Assembly (NCBI GenBank): GCA_965228695.1
Contig: CBDDIB010000002.1
Location: forward strand, 3,286,001 to 3,350,000
Length of the DNA: 64,000 nucleotides
Source: JAJFJD01 sp965228695
GTDB lineage: Bacteria; Pseudomonadota; Alphaproteobacteria; UBA8366
Direction: 5' to 3'
This document shows positions 1 through 9,749 of this stretch, in pieces; the stretch's first letter is position 1, and the number at the start of each line of letters is the position of its first letter. The position numbers and the translations under genes were made by a program. A model generated the notes under the pieces. The model was given only the letters and a program-made list of their open reading frames with translations. It was not told the DNA's origin and did no database searches.

Positions 1-2697
1 CCAGCGGTGATTTACGCCGTCCTCGATGAGAAACGCGAGCGTGTGGATAAGGTTATCGCCAAGCTTGACCCGAAACTGAGCCGCCGCCGCGCGTATCGCT
101 GCATTCGGCTATCGGAGAAGGTATTCGCGCTTTTGGTGGTCGTTTACGGTTCGAAATACAAGCAGCAATACGATGCGAACAAGCGGCCGTTGCCGGCCGT
201 GGCCTGGGACGGGGAACTGGAAGGACGGTTGATTTTCCGGGCGAACTGCAAGACCCAGGACGAAGGCACCCCTTTGATCAGCGTCGTCCCGCGGAAGGGC
301 GAGGGCAGTTCCGTGGCCGCCGATCTGTCGCCGACGCCGGAAAAAAGCGGTAAGAGCGCTGCCGAGCTGCTGCAAGGCCAGAAGTCCGGGAGCCCGGGAA
401 CGGCGCGGGCGGACGCCGTTTCGGCGCTTGCCGAGCAGGCGAAAAAAGCCGAGCAGCAGGTGCGCCGGGCTGCACCGGTCATACAAGAACCGCCTGCCCA
501 GCAAGCCGAACCGACCGAACCGATCATCCTTGGCGCCGGTCCCGGCGGGCTTTCAATCGACAGTGCGCCGATTACGCCGCAGCCCGCACCGACCGCCGCC
601 GAAATCGGCATCGACGATCCGTCCATGTTGCCGCGCGCCGCGCCCCGGGCGCCGGTAAGCGTTACACTGCTGCCGGATGCGACACCGCCGGCGTCGACGG
701 CATCGCCGAAACCGGCGCCGCCGCCGGCCGTGGTTGCCAGCAAGCCCCCGGCATCCAAATCGCCGGTTGCGGCCGCGCCATCGGCGAAACCCGAGCCGGC
801 ACCCGCGGCGAGGGCTACCGCACCGATTGAAAAATCACCAGAACGCACGCCGCCGCCGGCGCCGCCGACAGCCGAGAAATCCGTCGCTGTCGCCCGCGCG
901 ACGCCGAATGTGCCGTTGTCCCGCACGACGCCCGCACCGGCGCCTGATCCCGCACTCAGCGCTGTCGCCGGCGCTGAGCCCGATGCCGATCAAAGCGTCT
1001 ATGCGGATGCGGATGATGACGAAGGCGAGCAGTCGGAACCGGTGCGTGAAATGCCGGTTTTTGCCCAGACCGGAACGAAATCAAATCCTGCGCCCAGCGC
1101 CGGGCAAGCGAACCGCGCGGGAACGGGAGCCGCTCAGGCATCGGCAACTGATAAGCCTGCGCCAGCGCAGCCGTCTACCGCGCCCCCTGCGTCCGTGCCG
1201 CCGCGCGATCCCGCATCTCAGGTGGCGTCCGTTGCTGTTCCGAAGTCACCGAAACCCGCGCCGCCGGCCACCGGGCGGCCCCGATCACTCATAGCGGCCC
1301 GCGATACCGAACGCCCCGCGGCCGATCCCACACCGAGAACCTATGCCGCCGAAAAACCGAACCCGGCGGTACCGGTTGTCGAAGCGGTTCCGCCCAAGAC
1401 CTCTGCGCCGGTTCGGCAGCCGGCGGAAACCGCGGTCGATCTTCCCGATCTCGATGACGAGCCGACCGGGACGGTGGCGGTATCGGCGGATCGTGCGCCC
1501 GAACGACCTGCAACGCCGTCAACCGCACCCGCTCCGGCCGATGTCACCGTGCCCAAGCCGCTGGAACAACGCGTCGCCTCGGGCCAGCCACGGCGATTGA
1601 CCAGAGACTCGGCAGCCCTACCGGATCGGGCACGGCTCGATACCCCGCCGCCGTCAGCAGGCCGCGTCACCGCCGTGCCGCTGCCGCCCAAGCCATCGGC
1701 TCCGTCCGCGGCGCCGGGAGCATCCGGTCAGCGGGGAACACCGGAGACCAGTGCCCCGGCGAACACGAATCCGGTTGGGACGGCCACGGTCCCGAACCGG
1801 CGCGCAGCGCCACAGCGGACGCCGCAGTCCCTACCGGCGAGCCGGATGATGCCCGACGGCGTGGAAGACTTCGGGTATGATCTCGATTTGCGGTCCGAGC
1901 GCCAGAAATCCCGTTGGAAGGCACCCGTCCCACCGGTTCGGCCTTGGCGCAGCTTGGGGACGTCCTCCTTGACCGACAACCCGGTTCACGTCGGTGTCGC
2001 TGATGCGATTGTGCTGGACGAGCCCAGTGTCGCCGTCACCCCGGTGGAGGCGGAACCGCAGGTAACGGCGACGGGCACGGATTCCGATGGCGCCAACGTG
2101 GAAGTCGGATTGGCGGTCCGGGAGACGCCCAATGAAGTGGATGCCGACGTTGATAAGCGTATCGAGCGACCTGCGGCCGTCCCTCATGCGCCGAGCGGCA
2201 AGGGCGGCGATGTTGGGACGTCGGTCCTGGATGAACCGGGGTTTGCCGACGACGGGGTCGAAGGCCGAGAGGCACCGATCAAGAACGTCCGCCCACCGGC
2301 GCCGTCCGATACCCCCACCGGAACGGCGGCGCTGGATGAACCGCTGGTATCCTACGACAGCGGGGTAACGGATCGCGCGCCTGAATTGCGGGAAGCCACG
2401 AACGTTATTCCTGAGCACGTTATCGCGATTTCGCCGGTCAAGTCTGCCCCTATACCCCCGAAACGGCCGTGGGGCACGCTGACGGACGAGGTTGTTGCCT
2501 CCTATGTGACGCCAGTACCCGTTCCGGCGGCGCGTCCACGCCTTGAATCCCGCTCGGGGCCGCGACAAGGCCAGCGGGAAGAGCTGGCCGAACAGGTGGA
2601 TGACTCGATCTTGGATATCGGGTCGTCTGCGCCCAGTGCACCCGACGTCGACAGCAATTCCTTCGGACTGCGGACGGATATTCTGGATCACCTTTGA
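1..2697 (+). CDS. Long Pro/Ala-rich protein of unknown function, 5' partial
   Basis: The frame is open to the left edge; the first in-window start is GTG at 7 with no ribosome site visible, so the gene probably begins upstream. About the first 90 residues look folded and contain a hydrophobic run around RLSEKVFALLVVVYG. Roughly residues 100-620 are low-complexity Pro/Ala/Thr/Ser, likely disordered. The last 270 residues are more acidic and hold degenerate repeats: three LDEP words (near 2011, 2224 and 2332) and two RPW-(S/G)-L/T-type words (near 1939 and 2464). I do not recognise the family. A disordered linker or scaffold is a guess only. The coding potential is convincing because the frame stays open for 2.7 kb in one direction, although high GC also gives long shadow frames on the other strand. 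Confidence 0.7.
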   Translation, partial: PAVIYAVLDEKRERVDKVIAKLDPKLSRRRAYRCIRLSEKVFALLVVVYGSKYKQQYDANKRPLPAVAWDGELEGRLIFRANCKTQDEGTPLISVVPRKGEGSSVAADLSPTPEKSGKSAAELLQGQKSGSPGTARADAVSALAEQAKKAEQQVRRAAPVIQEPPAQQAEPTEPIILGAGPGGLSIDSAPITPQPAPTAAEIGIDDPSMLPRAAPRAPVSVTLLPDATPPASTASPKPAPPPAVVASKPPASKSPVAAAPSAKPEPAPAARATAPIEKSPERTPPPAPPTAEKSVAVARATPNVPLSRTTPAPAPDPALSAVAGAEPDADQSVYADADDDEGEQSEPVREMPVFAQTGTKSNPAPSAGQANRAGTGAAQASATDKPAPAQPSTAPPASVPPRDPASQVASVAVPKSPKPAPPATGRPRSLIAARDTERPAADPTPRTYAAEKPNPAVPVVEAVPPKTSAPVRQPAETAVDLPDLDDEPTGTVAVSADRAPERPATPSTAPAPADVTVPKPLEQRVASGQPRRLTRDSAALPDRARLDTPPPSAGRVTAVPLPPKPSAPSAAPGASGQRGTPETSAPANTNPVGTATVPNRRAAPQRTPQSLPASRMMPDGVEDFGYDLDLRSERQKSRWKAPVPPVRPWRSLGTSSLTDNPVHVGVADAIVLDEPSVAVTPVEAEPQVTATGTDSDGANVEVGLAVRETPNEVDADVDKRIERPAAVPHAPSGKGGDVGTSVLDEPGFADDGVEGREAPIKNVRPPAPSDTPTGTAALDEPLVSYDSGVTDRAPELREATNVIPEHVIAISPVKSAPIPPKRPWGTLTDEVVASYVTPVPVPAARPRLESRSGPRQGQREELAEQVDDSILDIGSSAPSAPDVDSNSFGLRTDILDHL

Positions 2698-2960
2698 TCC
2701 GCGTTGCCCGCCAGAAACAGCGCTCTCGGCGATCCCCCGGGCGGGATTGGTTGAATCCGAAATCGCCCTGCAACTACCGCCTTGCATTTGCACGCCCAAA
2801 GAGGCAGGTTGCGTCGATATTACAAGGGGAAAGGGCGCATCCTTAACCTGTTGTTAAGCACCTTGATCTTGAATGTCGGCCGGCGATCTTCTCTGGCGCG
2901 GGTGGGGCAATGCTAGGCGACTGGGCGCGACTCGACAGCGCTATCTCTCTACGGAACTCA

Positions 2961-4637
2961 GTGAAATCGGGGCGCATTTTGGCGCTTTCCGGCCTGTGCC
3001 TGCTCGTAGCTTTTTATGGGGCGGCTGCCGCCGATCGGCAGGTCGCCGCGGTCGATACCGTCGTGCCCGACGGCGGGGCCGGTGCGCCCGACGGTCTGTG
3101 GGACAGGACCATCCAAGATGTCCAAAAATCGCTGAAAGAACTCGGCCTGTACGACGGACCGATCGATGGCCAATACAGCGCCGCCGTCCGGCGCGCCGTC
3201 GAGCGTTTCGAGAAGAAATACGGCAGTATCGGGCGCGGCAAGGCCTTGCCCGAGTCGTTGCGCAGCATGGCCACCGTGAAGGACGCCGTGCGCCTGCGTA
3301 ACCGCCTCGACGAGACCCGGCGGCTTCAAATCATATCGGCGACCCAGGCGTTGCGAAGCAACCCGGCGACCCGGGACCTTGTGACACGCGGCGGCGGGCA
3401 ATGGCGTGCCGGATCGGCGGGCGATTGTGACGGTCGTCCGACCGTAGCTTGCCTTCTGGCGGGCGCGGCGGACAGCACCGGTGCGGTCGATCGCGCCTAT
3501 TTCCGAGATTGGGCGATTCGCGAGGTCGCCGTCGCCGAGGTACGGACCGGCCGAACGGATCATATGCGGGATCGCCTACGGAGTTTGAGCGATCCTCGGC
3601 TGGTCCTCGTGGCCTTGCGCGAATTGGTGCAGGCGCTGGCCCAGGATGGCCGGACGGCGGATGCGACGAAGATTGCAGAGACGATTCCGGATGCCGTCAA
3701 CAAGGTGCGTGCTCTCTCCTCGATCGCCATCGCCGAAGCCCGACTGGGCTATCGGAAACAGGCGAGGGCGTCCGTCGAACGCGTCCTGACCATGTTGGAG
3801 ACGCATGACGACGTGTCGGGCAAGGTTGCGATTGTGACCGCGATGGCGTCCGGCTTGGCGGATGCCGGCGATATCGAGGCGGCACGGACAGCCATCGCCG
3901 GGGCGCGCCGTTTCGCGTCCGCGAAGGATAAAAGCGCGGCGCGGCAGGTCGAATTCGGCATGATTACAGGTGCGTTGGCCAACACTCGGCAGTTCAAGAA
4001 AGCGATGGACGCATTGGCCCGACTCACCGCGAATCCGGCCGGCGATCAATCCGCGACCGTGACATCGGCTGTCGCCAAGGCGGCGGCGGCCCAGGGCGAC
4101 CGGTATCGGGTCACGACGCTGTCCAATCTTGCCGTTGTCCACGCCAAGCTCGGCGATCCCGTGGCCGCGGCGAAGGTCTTGAAACAGGCGGAAAAAGCGG
4201 CGGGACGGGTCCGCGAGGGGTACCCCGCCGCGATTGCCAGCTTTACCGTGGCGAAGGCCTGGGCGCGTATCGGAGAGGCGGGACACGCTGAATCCGCGAT
4301 GCTTGGGCTGACAAATCCTGTTCTGCGGGCCAAGGGCCTTTGGGAAATCAGCGTTCTGCGGTCGACGTCGGGCGATGCGTCCGGTGCCGCCGAGACCGAG
4401 GATCGGGCCTTTGCGGCGACACGGGACGTCCCGAGCGCATTCGACCGCACGATCCTGTTGAGCGACAGCGCTATCGCGCGCGCCGGCGCCGGCCTGCCGG
4501 ACCAAGCGGCGCGGGTCTTCGACGCCGCTTGGCAATCCGGCCGGGATATCGATGCGAAATGGTGGCGCGCCCGCGCCTTTGCCCGCCTTGCCGTGGCACT
4601 TCATGCGATCGAGGGGCGGGCCCGCCCCAAGCGATAG
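2961..4637 (+). CDS. Secreted peptidoglycan-binding / helical-repeat protein
   Basis: An exported protein of about 558 residues. I chose GTG 2961 because it puts a classic signal peptide at the very N-terminus (MKSGRILALSGLCLLVAFYG, then AAAADRQ); ATG 2910 is in frame and would add 17 residues. Around residues 48-95 there is a PG_binding_1-like domain (VQKSLKELGLYDGPIDGQY followed by VRRAVERFEKKYG). From about residue 180 to the end come Ala-rich amphipathic helical repeats of TPR type (for example ALRELVQALAQDGRTADATK and AIAEARLGYRKQARASVERV). The likely location is the periplasm, bound to the cell wall through the N-terminal domain, with the repeats as a protein-interaction surface. The partner is unknown. 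Confidence 0.75.
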   Translation: MKSGRILALSGLCLLVAFYGAAAADRQVAAVDTVVPDGGAGAPDGLWDRTIQDVQKSLKELGLYDGPIDGQYSAAVRRAVERFEKKYGSIGRGKALPESLRSMATVKDAVRLRNRLDETRRLQIISATQALRSNPATRDLVTRGGGQWRAGSAGDCDGRPTVACLLAGAADSTGAVDRAYFRDWAIREVAVAEVRTGRTDHMRDRLRSLSDPRLVLVALRELVQALAQDGRTADATKIAETIPDAVNKVRALSSIAIAEARLGYRKQARASVERVLTMLETHDDVSGKVAIVTAMASGLADAGDIEAARTAIAGARRFASAKDKSAARQVEFGMITGALANTRQFKKAMDALARLTANPAGDQSATVTSAVAKAAAAQGDRYRVTTLSNLAVVHAKLGDPVAAAKVLKQAEKAAGRVREGYPAAIASFTVAKAWARIGEAGHAESAMLGLTNPVLRAKGLWEISVLRSTSGDASGAAETEDRAFAATRDVPSAFDRTILLSDSAIARAGAGLPDQAARVFDAAWQSGRDIDAKWWRARAFARLAVALHAIEGRARPKR

Positions 4638-4722
4638 AGCGGACCGGTTCCCACAATTCAGCTTCCTTGCTGTCTTTCGTCCGCCGTCCTATATCTCTTG
4701 GGAATAGGGGGCGTAGGTGCGC

Positions 4723-5019
4723 ATGTCTCTACGATTGATTGGAATCCTGGTGCTCGGGTCGCTGGCGGGCTGCGCCGGGCCCGAATACCGCTGGTCCAAG
4801 CCGGGCACCGACGCTGCGGCGTTCGAGAAAGACCGCCAAGCCTGCGTCCAATATGTGGATGAAGAGTTCAATCCGTTCTACGACTACGGCCCCCCACACC
4901 GCTACGTCTCGGCCTCGGAAGAAGCGCTGTACAAGCAAATCGAAGCCGAGAATATGTTCCGGCGCTGTATGAAGCGGCGCGGCTACGAGCTTCTTACCGT
5001 TGATACAAAGCCGCGCTGA
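4723..5019 (+). CDS. Small lipoprotein
   Basis: A 98-residue protein with a lipoprotein signal peptide: a short n-region (MSLRL), a hydrophobic core and the lipobox LAGC around residue 18, so it should be lipid-anchored in the envelope. An AGGGGG ribosome site lies at 4706-4711; an in-frame GTG at 4717 is the alternative start. The mature part has two further Cys (in QACVQY and RRCMKRRGYEL) that could form a disulphide. The C-terminal CMKRRGY resembles that of many small proteobacterial lipoproteins of unknown function. It is followed by a convergent gene. Confidence 0.7.
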   Translation: MSLRLIGILVLGSLAGCAGPEYRWSKPGTDAAAFEKDRQACVQYVDEEFNPFYDYGPPHRYVSASEEALYKQIEAENMFRRCMKRRGYELLTVDTKPR

Positions 5020-5034
5020 ACCTGTGCCGGTCCG

Positions 5035-5673
5035 CTACGATTTTCCGTTGGCTTCAGCCATCGCCTCGACCCGATCCAGAATCGATTGCAGGGCGGCATC
5101 CGTGAACCCGTGGGTTTCGAGGGCACGGACGGTCGAGGCGAGATACTCCCGGCAACTTCCGAACTTGCCCTCGGCGGCCGCGATAACGGCCACGACGTCG
5201 TCATCGGGGAGGGCACCGGCATATTGCGGGTGATCGGTGTCCGCAACGAAGCATAGCGCGGTGAGCGACCCTTCATCCGAGGCGACTGGCAGCCACTCGG
5301 GCAGGTAGAGTCCGCTATGCATTTCCCGCGCCCAGAGGGTATCCAAGTCTTTCTCCAGGGTCGCGTCGTCAAGCCGGAAGGCGACGCCCGAGCAAGTCCC
5401 GCCCGATTCAAGGCCCAACCCGAGCCCCGGCCGGTCCGGCGTGCCGCGCGCCAGCATGCTCCAGACATTAAAGGCGCGCCGATGGGTGGGAAGCGTCACG
5501 GCGCGGCTGTCGGCGGCGGTGAAGCACGGATTCCAGATCAGCGACCCGTAGGCGAAGACCCAGATTTCCGCCCGCGTTGGCGCGGCGGCGAGGGCGGCGC
5601 GCAGGCTTTCGGCGCGCGCCGCATTGGAAAGCGGCGGGACAGGGGTTCGGGGAGGCATGAGCGTATCGATCAT
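5035..5673 (-). CDS. ChaC-type gamma-glutamylcyclotransferase
   Basis: A 212-residue cytosolic enzyme. The signature FAYGSLIWNP, about 40 residues from the N-terminus, is the substrate-binding loop of the ChaC/GGCT fold. The family cleaves glutathione (or gamma-glutamyl peptides) to 5-oxoproline and the remaining dipeptide. A conserved Glu needed for catalysis is expected in the middle; LESGGTCSGVAFRL is the typical surrounding stretch. The gene is convergent with the lipoprotein gene and only 15 bases from it. Length fits the family. No regulatory site is visible. Confidence 0.85.
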   Translation of the reverse strand: MIDTLMPPRTPVPPLSNAARAESLRAALAAAPTRAEIWVFAYGSLIWNPCFTAADSRAVTLPTHRRAFNVWSMLARGTPDRPGLGLGLESGGTCSGVAFRLDDATLEKDLDTLWAREMHSGLYLPEWLPVASDEGSLTALCFVADTDHPQYAGALPDDDVVAVIAAAEGKFGSCREYLASTVRALETHGFTDAALQSILDRVEAMAEANGKS

Positions 5674-5894
5674 TTGTTCGGGTCAGGTGCGTCGCTGCGT
5701 CTTTTCGACCATGCGTGATTTCTCCCTCTACGTGTTTTCTCGACGCCGGAATCGAGTATCATGGCGCAGCACGCTACGGATCGCATGCGGTGCGTTGGGC
5801 TGTGCCTGCACCGTACCGACGTTCCTCAAGGATTGAAAACCCGGCCCGCCGCCGTCGCCCATGCGACCAAACACTGCCGTAAAGGAGCTATGCC

Positions 5895-7268
5895 ATGCCT
5901 GACAGCACGTTGACGAATTCCCGCATCGTTGCAGCCTACCGGGAAAAGACGCCCGGATCCGGTGAATTCGCCGAGCGCGCCCGCTCGGTCTTCCCGAGCG
6001 GTCTGACGCATGATTCCCGGCAGCTCGACCCGTATTGCCTCTACGTCAAACGCGCCCAGGGATCGCGGAAATGGGATGTCGACGGCAACGAGTATGTCGA
6101 CTATTTCGGCGGGCACGGCGCGCTGCTGATGGGGCACAATTATCCGGATATCGTGAAGGCGGTCGACGAGCAGGTCCACAGCGGCACCCATTACGGCTCG
6201 GGACACGAGTTGGAGATCCAATGGGGCGAATTGGTCAAGAAACTCATTCCGAGCGCCGAGAAGGTCCGCTTCACCGGATCGGGTACCGAATCCAACTTGA
6301 TGGCCTTCCGTCTCGCACGAGCCTTTACCGGCCGAAACAAGATCGTCCGCTTCCTCGGGCATTTCCACGGCTGGCAGGATCATGTGGCCTTCGGTGTCGG
6401 CAACCATTTCGACGGCACGCCGACACCGGGCGTGCTGAATGGCATCGCCGAGAACATCATTCTCGCGCCGTCGGACGATATTGCGGAGACCACGCGCATC
6501 CTCGAATCGGACGACGATATCGCCGCGGTCATTTTGGAGCCGACCGGTTCGGGTTTCGGCCAGGTACCGGTGACCAAGGAGTTCGTGACCGAACTGCGCA
6601 AGGTCACCGAGGCCCAGGGCATCCTATTGATCTTCGACGAGGTCGTGGCCGGGTTCCGGGCGTCCAAGGGCGGTGCGCAGCAGGTCTTCGGCCTGAAACC
6701 GGACCTCTCAAGTCTCGCGAAGATTCTTGCCGGCGGTTTGCCTGGCGGCGCGGTCTGCGGACGGGCCGACATCCTCGATCTGCTGGATTTCGAAGCCACG
6801 GCGAAGAAAGGGCTGGAGAAGATCGGCCACCAAGGCACGTTCAACGCCAACCCGATGTCATCGGCGGCCGGTGTCACGATGCTGAACATCGTCGATACGA
6901 CCGACGCCACGGCAAAGGCGATCGAGACCGCGCAGAAGCTCCGTAAGGAGATCAACGCGGTCTTCAAGGACGAGGGCGTTCCCTGGGCCGCCTACGGCCA
7001 GTTCTCGGAGGTGCATTTCTTCACCAACCCGGATGGCCAGGAGATCGATCCGACGACCTTCGATCTGTTCGCGATGAAGCACAGCGACTTCAAGGCCGAC
7101 AAGACGGTGACGACGCGCTTCCGCCTCGGGCTGATGATCAACGGTATGGACCTGAACGGAAAGCTCGCCTGCAAGGTATCGGCAGTCCACACCGACCAGG
7201 ACATCGCGGACAGTGCGGATGCCGTCCGGAAATCGGTTCATCTGCTCAAATCCGAGGGCGTGCTCTAA
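5895..7268 (+). CDS. Class III aminotransferase (HemL-like)
   Basis: A 457-residue PLP enzyme of the class III aminotransferase family, closest in style to glutamate-1-semialdehyde aminomutase-like proteins. The PLP lysine is K276 in SLAKILAGGLPGG. The phosphate-binding FTGSGTESNLMAFRLAR and the LIFDEVVAGFR strand with its Asp are intact. A good ribosome site AAGGAG (5882-5887) precedes ATG 5895. It is the first gene of a run with a CoA transferase, an ene-reductase and an amidase, so it probably acts on an amino or semialdehyde intermediate of a catabolic route rather than in tetrapyrrole synthesis. The substrate cannot be read from sequence. Confidence 0.85.
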   Translation: MPDSTLTNSRIVAAYREKTPGSGEFAERARSVFPSGLTHDSRQLDPYCLYVKRAQGSRKWDVDGNEYVDYFGGHGALLMGHNYPDIVKAVDEQVHSGTHYGSGHELEIQWGELVKKLIPSAEKVRFTGSGTESNLMAFRLARAFTGRNKIVRFLGHFHGWQDHVAFGVGNHFDGTPTPGVLNGIAENIILAPSDDIAETTRILESDDDIAAVILEPTGSGFGQVPVTKEFVTELRKVTEAQGILLIFDEVVAGFRASKGGAQQVFGLKPDLSSLAKILAGGLPGGAVCGRADILDLLDFEATAKKGLEKIGHQGTFNANPMSSAAGVTMLNIVDTTDATAKAIETAQKLRKEINAVFKDEGVPWAAYGQFSEVHFFTNPDGQEIDPTTFDLFAMKHSDFKADKTVTTRFRLGLMINGMDLNGKLACKVSAVHTDQDIADSADAVRKSVHLLKSEGVL

Positions 7269-7286
7269 CCGGCAGGTGTTTTGGCG

Positions 7287-7318
7287 ATGACGCAAGAATA
7301 AGATGACTCAAGAATAAG
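7287..7318 (+). repeat. Imperfect 16-bp tandem duplication before the CoA-transferase gene
   Basis: ATGACGCAAGAATAAG at 7287-7302 is followed at once by ATGACTCAAGAATAAG at 7303-7318, one mismatch in 16. The second copy runs into the GGAG of the ribosome site of the gene starting at 7327. It is probably a small slippage duplication in the leader. Confidence 0.8.
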
Positions 7319-7326
7319 GAGAACAT

Positions 7327-8547
7327 ATGTCATCCACGGAATCGGGCGGCGCGCCGCTGCCGCTGGACGGCGTGCGGGTCGTCGAGTTCTGTCAGACGAT
7401 CATGGGGCCGTCGTGCGGGCTGGTCCTGGCCGACTTGGGCGCGGATGTAATCAAGGTCGAACCGGCGCCGGGCGGCGACAAGACCCGTAAACTGCATGGT
7501 TTCGCGGCCGGATTCTTCGCCAGCTTCAATCGGAACAAGCGCAGCGTGGCCCTCGACTTGAAGTCGCCCGAGGGCCGGGAACTGGCTCACAAGCTCATCC
7601 AGTCAGCCGACGTGGTGACCGAGAACTATGCGCCGGGCACCATGGAGAAGCTGGGTGTCGGCTACGAGGACATGGCGAAGCTGAACCCGCGCTTAATCTA
7701 TTGCTCGATGAAGGGGTTTCTCAGCGGTCCCTACGAAAACCGGCTCGCCCTCGACGAGGTCGTGCAATTCATGGCCGGGCTGGCCTACATGACGGGGCCG
7801 CCGGGCCGCCCGCTGCGCGCCGGTGCGTCGATCATCGATATACTGGGCGGGACCTATGGGGCGCTGGGCATCATCGCGGCGCTGCGTGACCGGGAGCGGA
7901 CGGGTAAGGGACAATTCGTCAAGAGCGCGCTCTATGAATCCACCGCCCTGCTGATGATGCAGCATATGGCGGGCGAGGCGTTGACCGGCGAAGAAGTGCC
8001 GCCGATGCCGAAACGGTGGGGCGCCTGGGCCATCTACGAGGTTTTCAACACGTCGGACGGCGATCAAATCTTCATCGGGTTGACCAGCGACAACCATTGG
8101 AAGCGGTTTTGCGAACATTTCGGGCGGCAAGACTTGCTTGACGATCCGAAACTGAAGACCAACGAAGACCGCGTCAAAGCCCGTGAATGGCTGAAGCCGA
8201 TCGTGCACGAGATTTTCGGCCGGCACACCAAAGCGGAGTTGCTGGAAATCTGCGAGAGGATCGAGGTTCCTTTCGCGCCGGTCGCACAGACCAAGGACTT
8301 GTTCGACGACCCGCAGCTCAACGCCAACGGCCGCATGCTGCAAACCCGCTTGCCGAACGGCAAGATGACCAAGCTGCCGCGGTTGCCGGTCGAGATCGGC
8401 GACCATGATCTGGGCCTGCGCCGTCAGCCGCCGGAAATCGGCGAGAACACGCGGGAAATATTGGTCGAACTGGGGTTGGACGACGGGGCGATCGGCGACC
8501 TGGAAGCCAAGGGGATCGTCGTTACCGAACCGCCAGCCGCGGAATGA
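7327..8547 (+). CDS. CaiB/BaiF-family CoA transferase
   Basis: A 406-residue class III CoA transferase, the usual length. It opens with LPLDGVRVVEFCQTIMGPSCGLVLADLGADVIKVE in outline, the hallmark N-terminus, followed by FASFNRNKRSVALDLKSPEG. The family moves CoA between carboxylic acids through an aspartyl-CoA thioester; the Asp in ASIIDILGGTYGALG is the likely region. AAGGAG ends six bases before ATG 7327. It lies 58 bases after the aminotransferase and before an Old Yellow Enzyme, suggesting CoA activation of a carboxylate in a shared degradation route. Substrate unknown. Confidence 0.88.
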   Translation: MSSTESGGAPLPLDGVRVVEFCQTIMGPSCGLVLADLGADVIKVEPAPGGDKTRKLHGFAAGFFASFNRNKRSVALDLKSPEGRELAHKLIQSADVVTENYAPGTMEKLGVGYEDMAKLNPRLIYCSMKGFLSGPYENRLALDEVVQFMAGLAYMTGPPGRPLRAGASIIDILGGTYGALGIIAALRDRERTGKGQFVKSALYESTALLMMQHMAGEALTGEEVPPMPKRWGAWAIYEVFNTSDGDQIFIGLTSDNHWKRFCEHFGRQDLLDDPKLKTNEDRVKAREWLKPIVHEIFGRHTKAELLEICERIEVPFAPVAQTKDLFDDPQLNANGRMLQTRLPNGKMTKLPRLPVEIGDHDLGLRRQPPEIGENTREILVELGLDDGAIGDLEAKGIVVTEPPAAE

Positions 8548-8629
8548 CATCCGTCCGGCGCAATGGGTTGTGCGCTTCGCGGTCGTAGCGGCAGGCCGAA
8601 CCAAATCCGTAGGGACTTTCGATAACAGT

Positions 8630-9742
8630 ATGACAAGTAAACTATTCGAACCGTTCTCGATGCGTGGTCTGACGCTCGAAAATCGCGTCGTCGTATCGCC
8701 GATGTGCCAATACAGCGCCGATGAGGGCAACGCCACCGACTGGCACCTCATGCATTTGGGCCATCTCGCTCTATCGGGCAGCGGCCTGCTGATCTTGGAG
8801 GCCACCGCCGTCGAGCCGCGGGGACGCATCACCCCGTATTGCCTCGGCCTGTATTCGGACGAGAACGAGGCCGCAATACAGCGGGTCGTCGATTTTTGCC
8901 GCGAACACGGCAATGCGAAGCTGGGCATTCAACTTGCCCATGCGGGCAAGAAGGCGTCGGCGCATCGGCCCGCGGACGGCCGCCATGCGCTGGCGGAAGA
9001 CGAAGGGGCATGGGAAACCGTGGCGCCGTCGCCGCTTCCGGTGAGCGAGCGCTGGCCCGTGCCGCGGATGCTCGACCGCGCCGGGATGAATGAGATTCGA
9101 GACGCCTTCGTCGCCGGCGCCGAGCGTTCGAAACGGATCGGTTTCGACTTGATCGAACTGCACATGGCGCATGGTTATCTGTTGCACGAGTATTTGACTC
9201 CGCTGAGCAACCAACGGAATGACGAGTTCGGCGGCAAAATCGAGAACCGGATGCGCTTTCCCCTCGAAGTCTTCGATGCGGTCCGCGCCGCATGGCCGGA
9301 GAACAAGCCGCTCGGGGTGCGCATTTCCGCGACCGATTGGATCGACGGCGGTTGGGAGATCGAGGATTCGGTGGTGCTCGCCGATGCGTTGAAGGATCGA
9401 GGCTGCGATTACATTTGTGCGTCCAGCGGCGGCGGTACCGGCGCGCAGAAAATCGAACTGAAGCCCGGATATCAGGCAAACTTCGCCGCGCAAATAAAAC
9501 GGGAAACCGGCATCCCGACCATGGCGGTCGGCATGATTCTGGAACCCGACCATGCCGAGGCGTTGGTTTCGGATGGGGCCGCGGACATGATCGCGCTGGC
9601 GCGGGGCATGCTTTACAATCCGCGCTGGGCTTGGCATGCGGCGGAGGCATTGGGCGCGGTCGCGGCGTATCCGGTACAGTATGAGCGCAGCCGGCCCGCC
9701 ACTTGGCCGGAAGCCTTTCTGGCTTACAAAGCAGCGGAGTAG
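8630..9742 (+). CDS. Old Yellow Enzyme family NADH:flavin oxidoreductase (YqjM-like)
   Basis: A 370-residue FMN-dependent ene-reductase. I chose ATG 8630 because family homology starts at MTSKLFEPFSMRGLTLENR; the open frame extends upstream to 8405 but overlaps the CoA-transferase gene. Typical features are VVSPMCQYSA, QLAHAGKKAS, and ELHMAHGYLLHEYLTPLSN, with the FMN-phosphate stretch near MAVGMILEPDHAEALV. The family reduces alpha,beta-unsaturated carbonyls or nitro groups with NAD(P)H. It is followed after seven bases by the amidase gene, so the two are likely co-transcribed. Confidence 0.88.
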   Translation: MTSKLFEPFSMRGLTLENRVVVSPMCQYSADEGNATDWHLMHLGHLALSGSGLLILEATAVEPRGRITPYCLGLYSDENEAAIQRVVDFCREHGNAKLGIQLAHAGKKASAHRPADGRHALAEDEGAWETVAPSPLPVSERWPVPRMLDRAGMNEIRDAFVAGAERSKRIGFDLIELHMAHGYLLHEYLTPLSNQRNDEFGGKIENRMRFPLEVFDAVRAAWPENKPLGVRISATDWIDGGWEIEDSVVLADALKDRGCDYICASSGGGTGAQKIELKPGYQANFAAQIKRETGIPTMAVGMILEPDHAEALVSDGAADMIALARGMLYNPRWAWHAAEALGAVAAYPVQYERSRPATWPEAFLAYKAAE

Positions 9743-9749
9743 GGTAACA

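Noticed and set aside
144..926. A 260-codon minus-strand open frame inside the Pro/Ala-rich gene
   Set aside because: It is a mirror of GC-rich, low-complexity coding on the plus strand, with Gly/Ala-rich composition and no ribosome site or family match.
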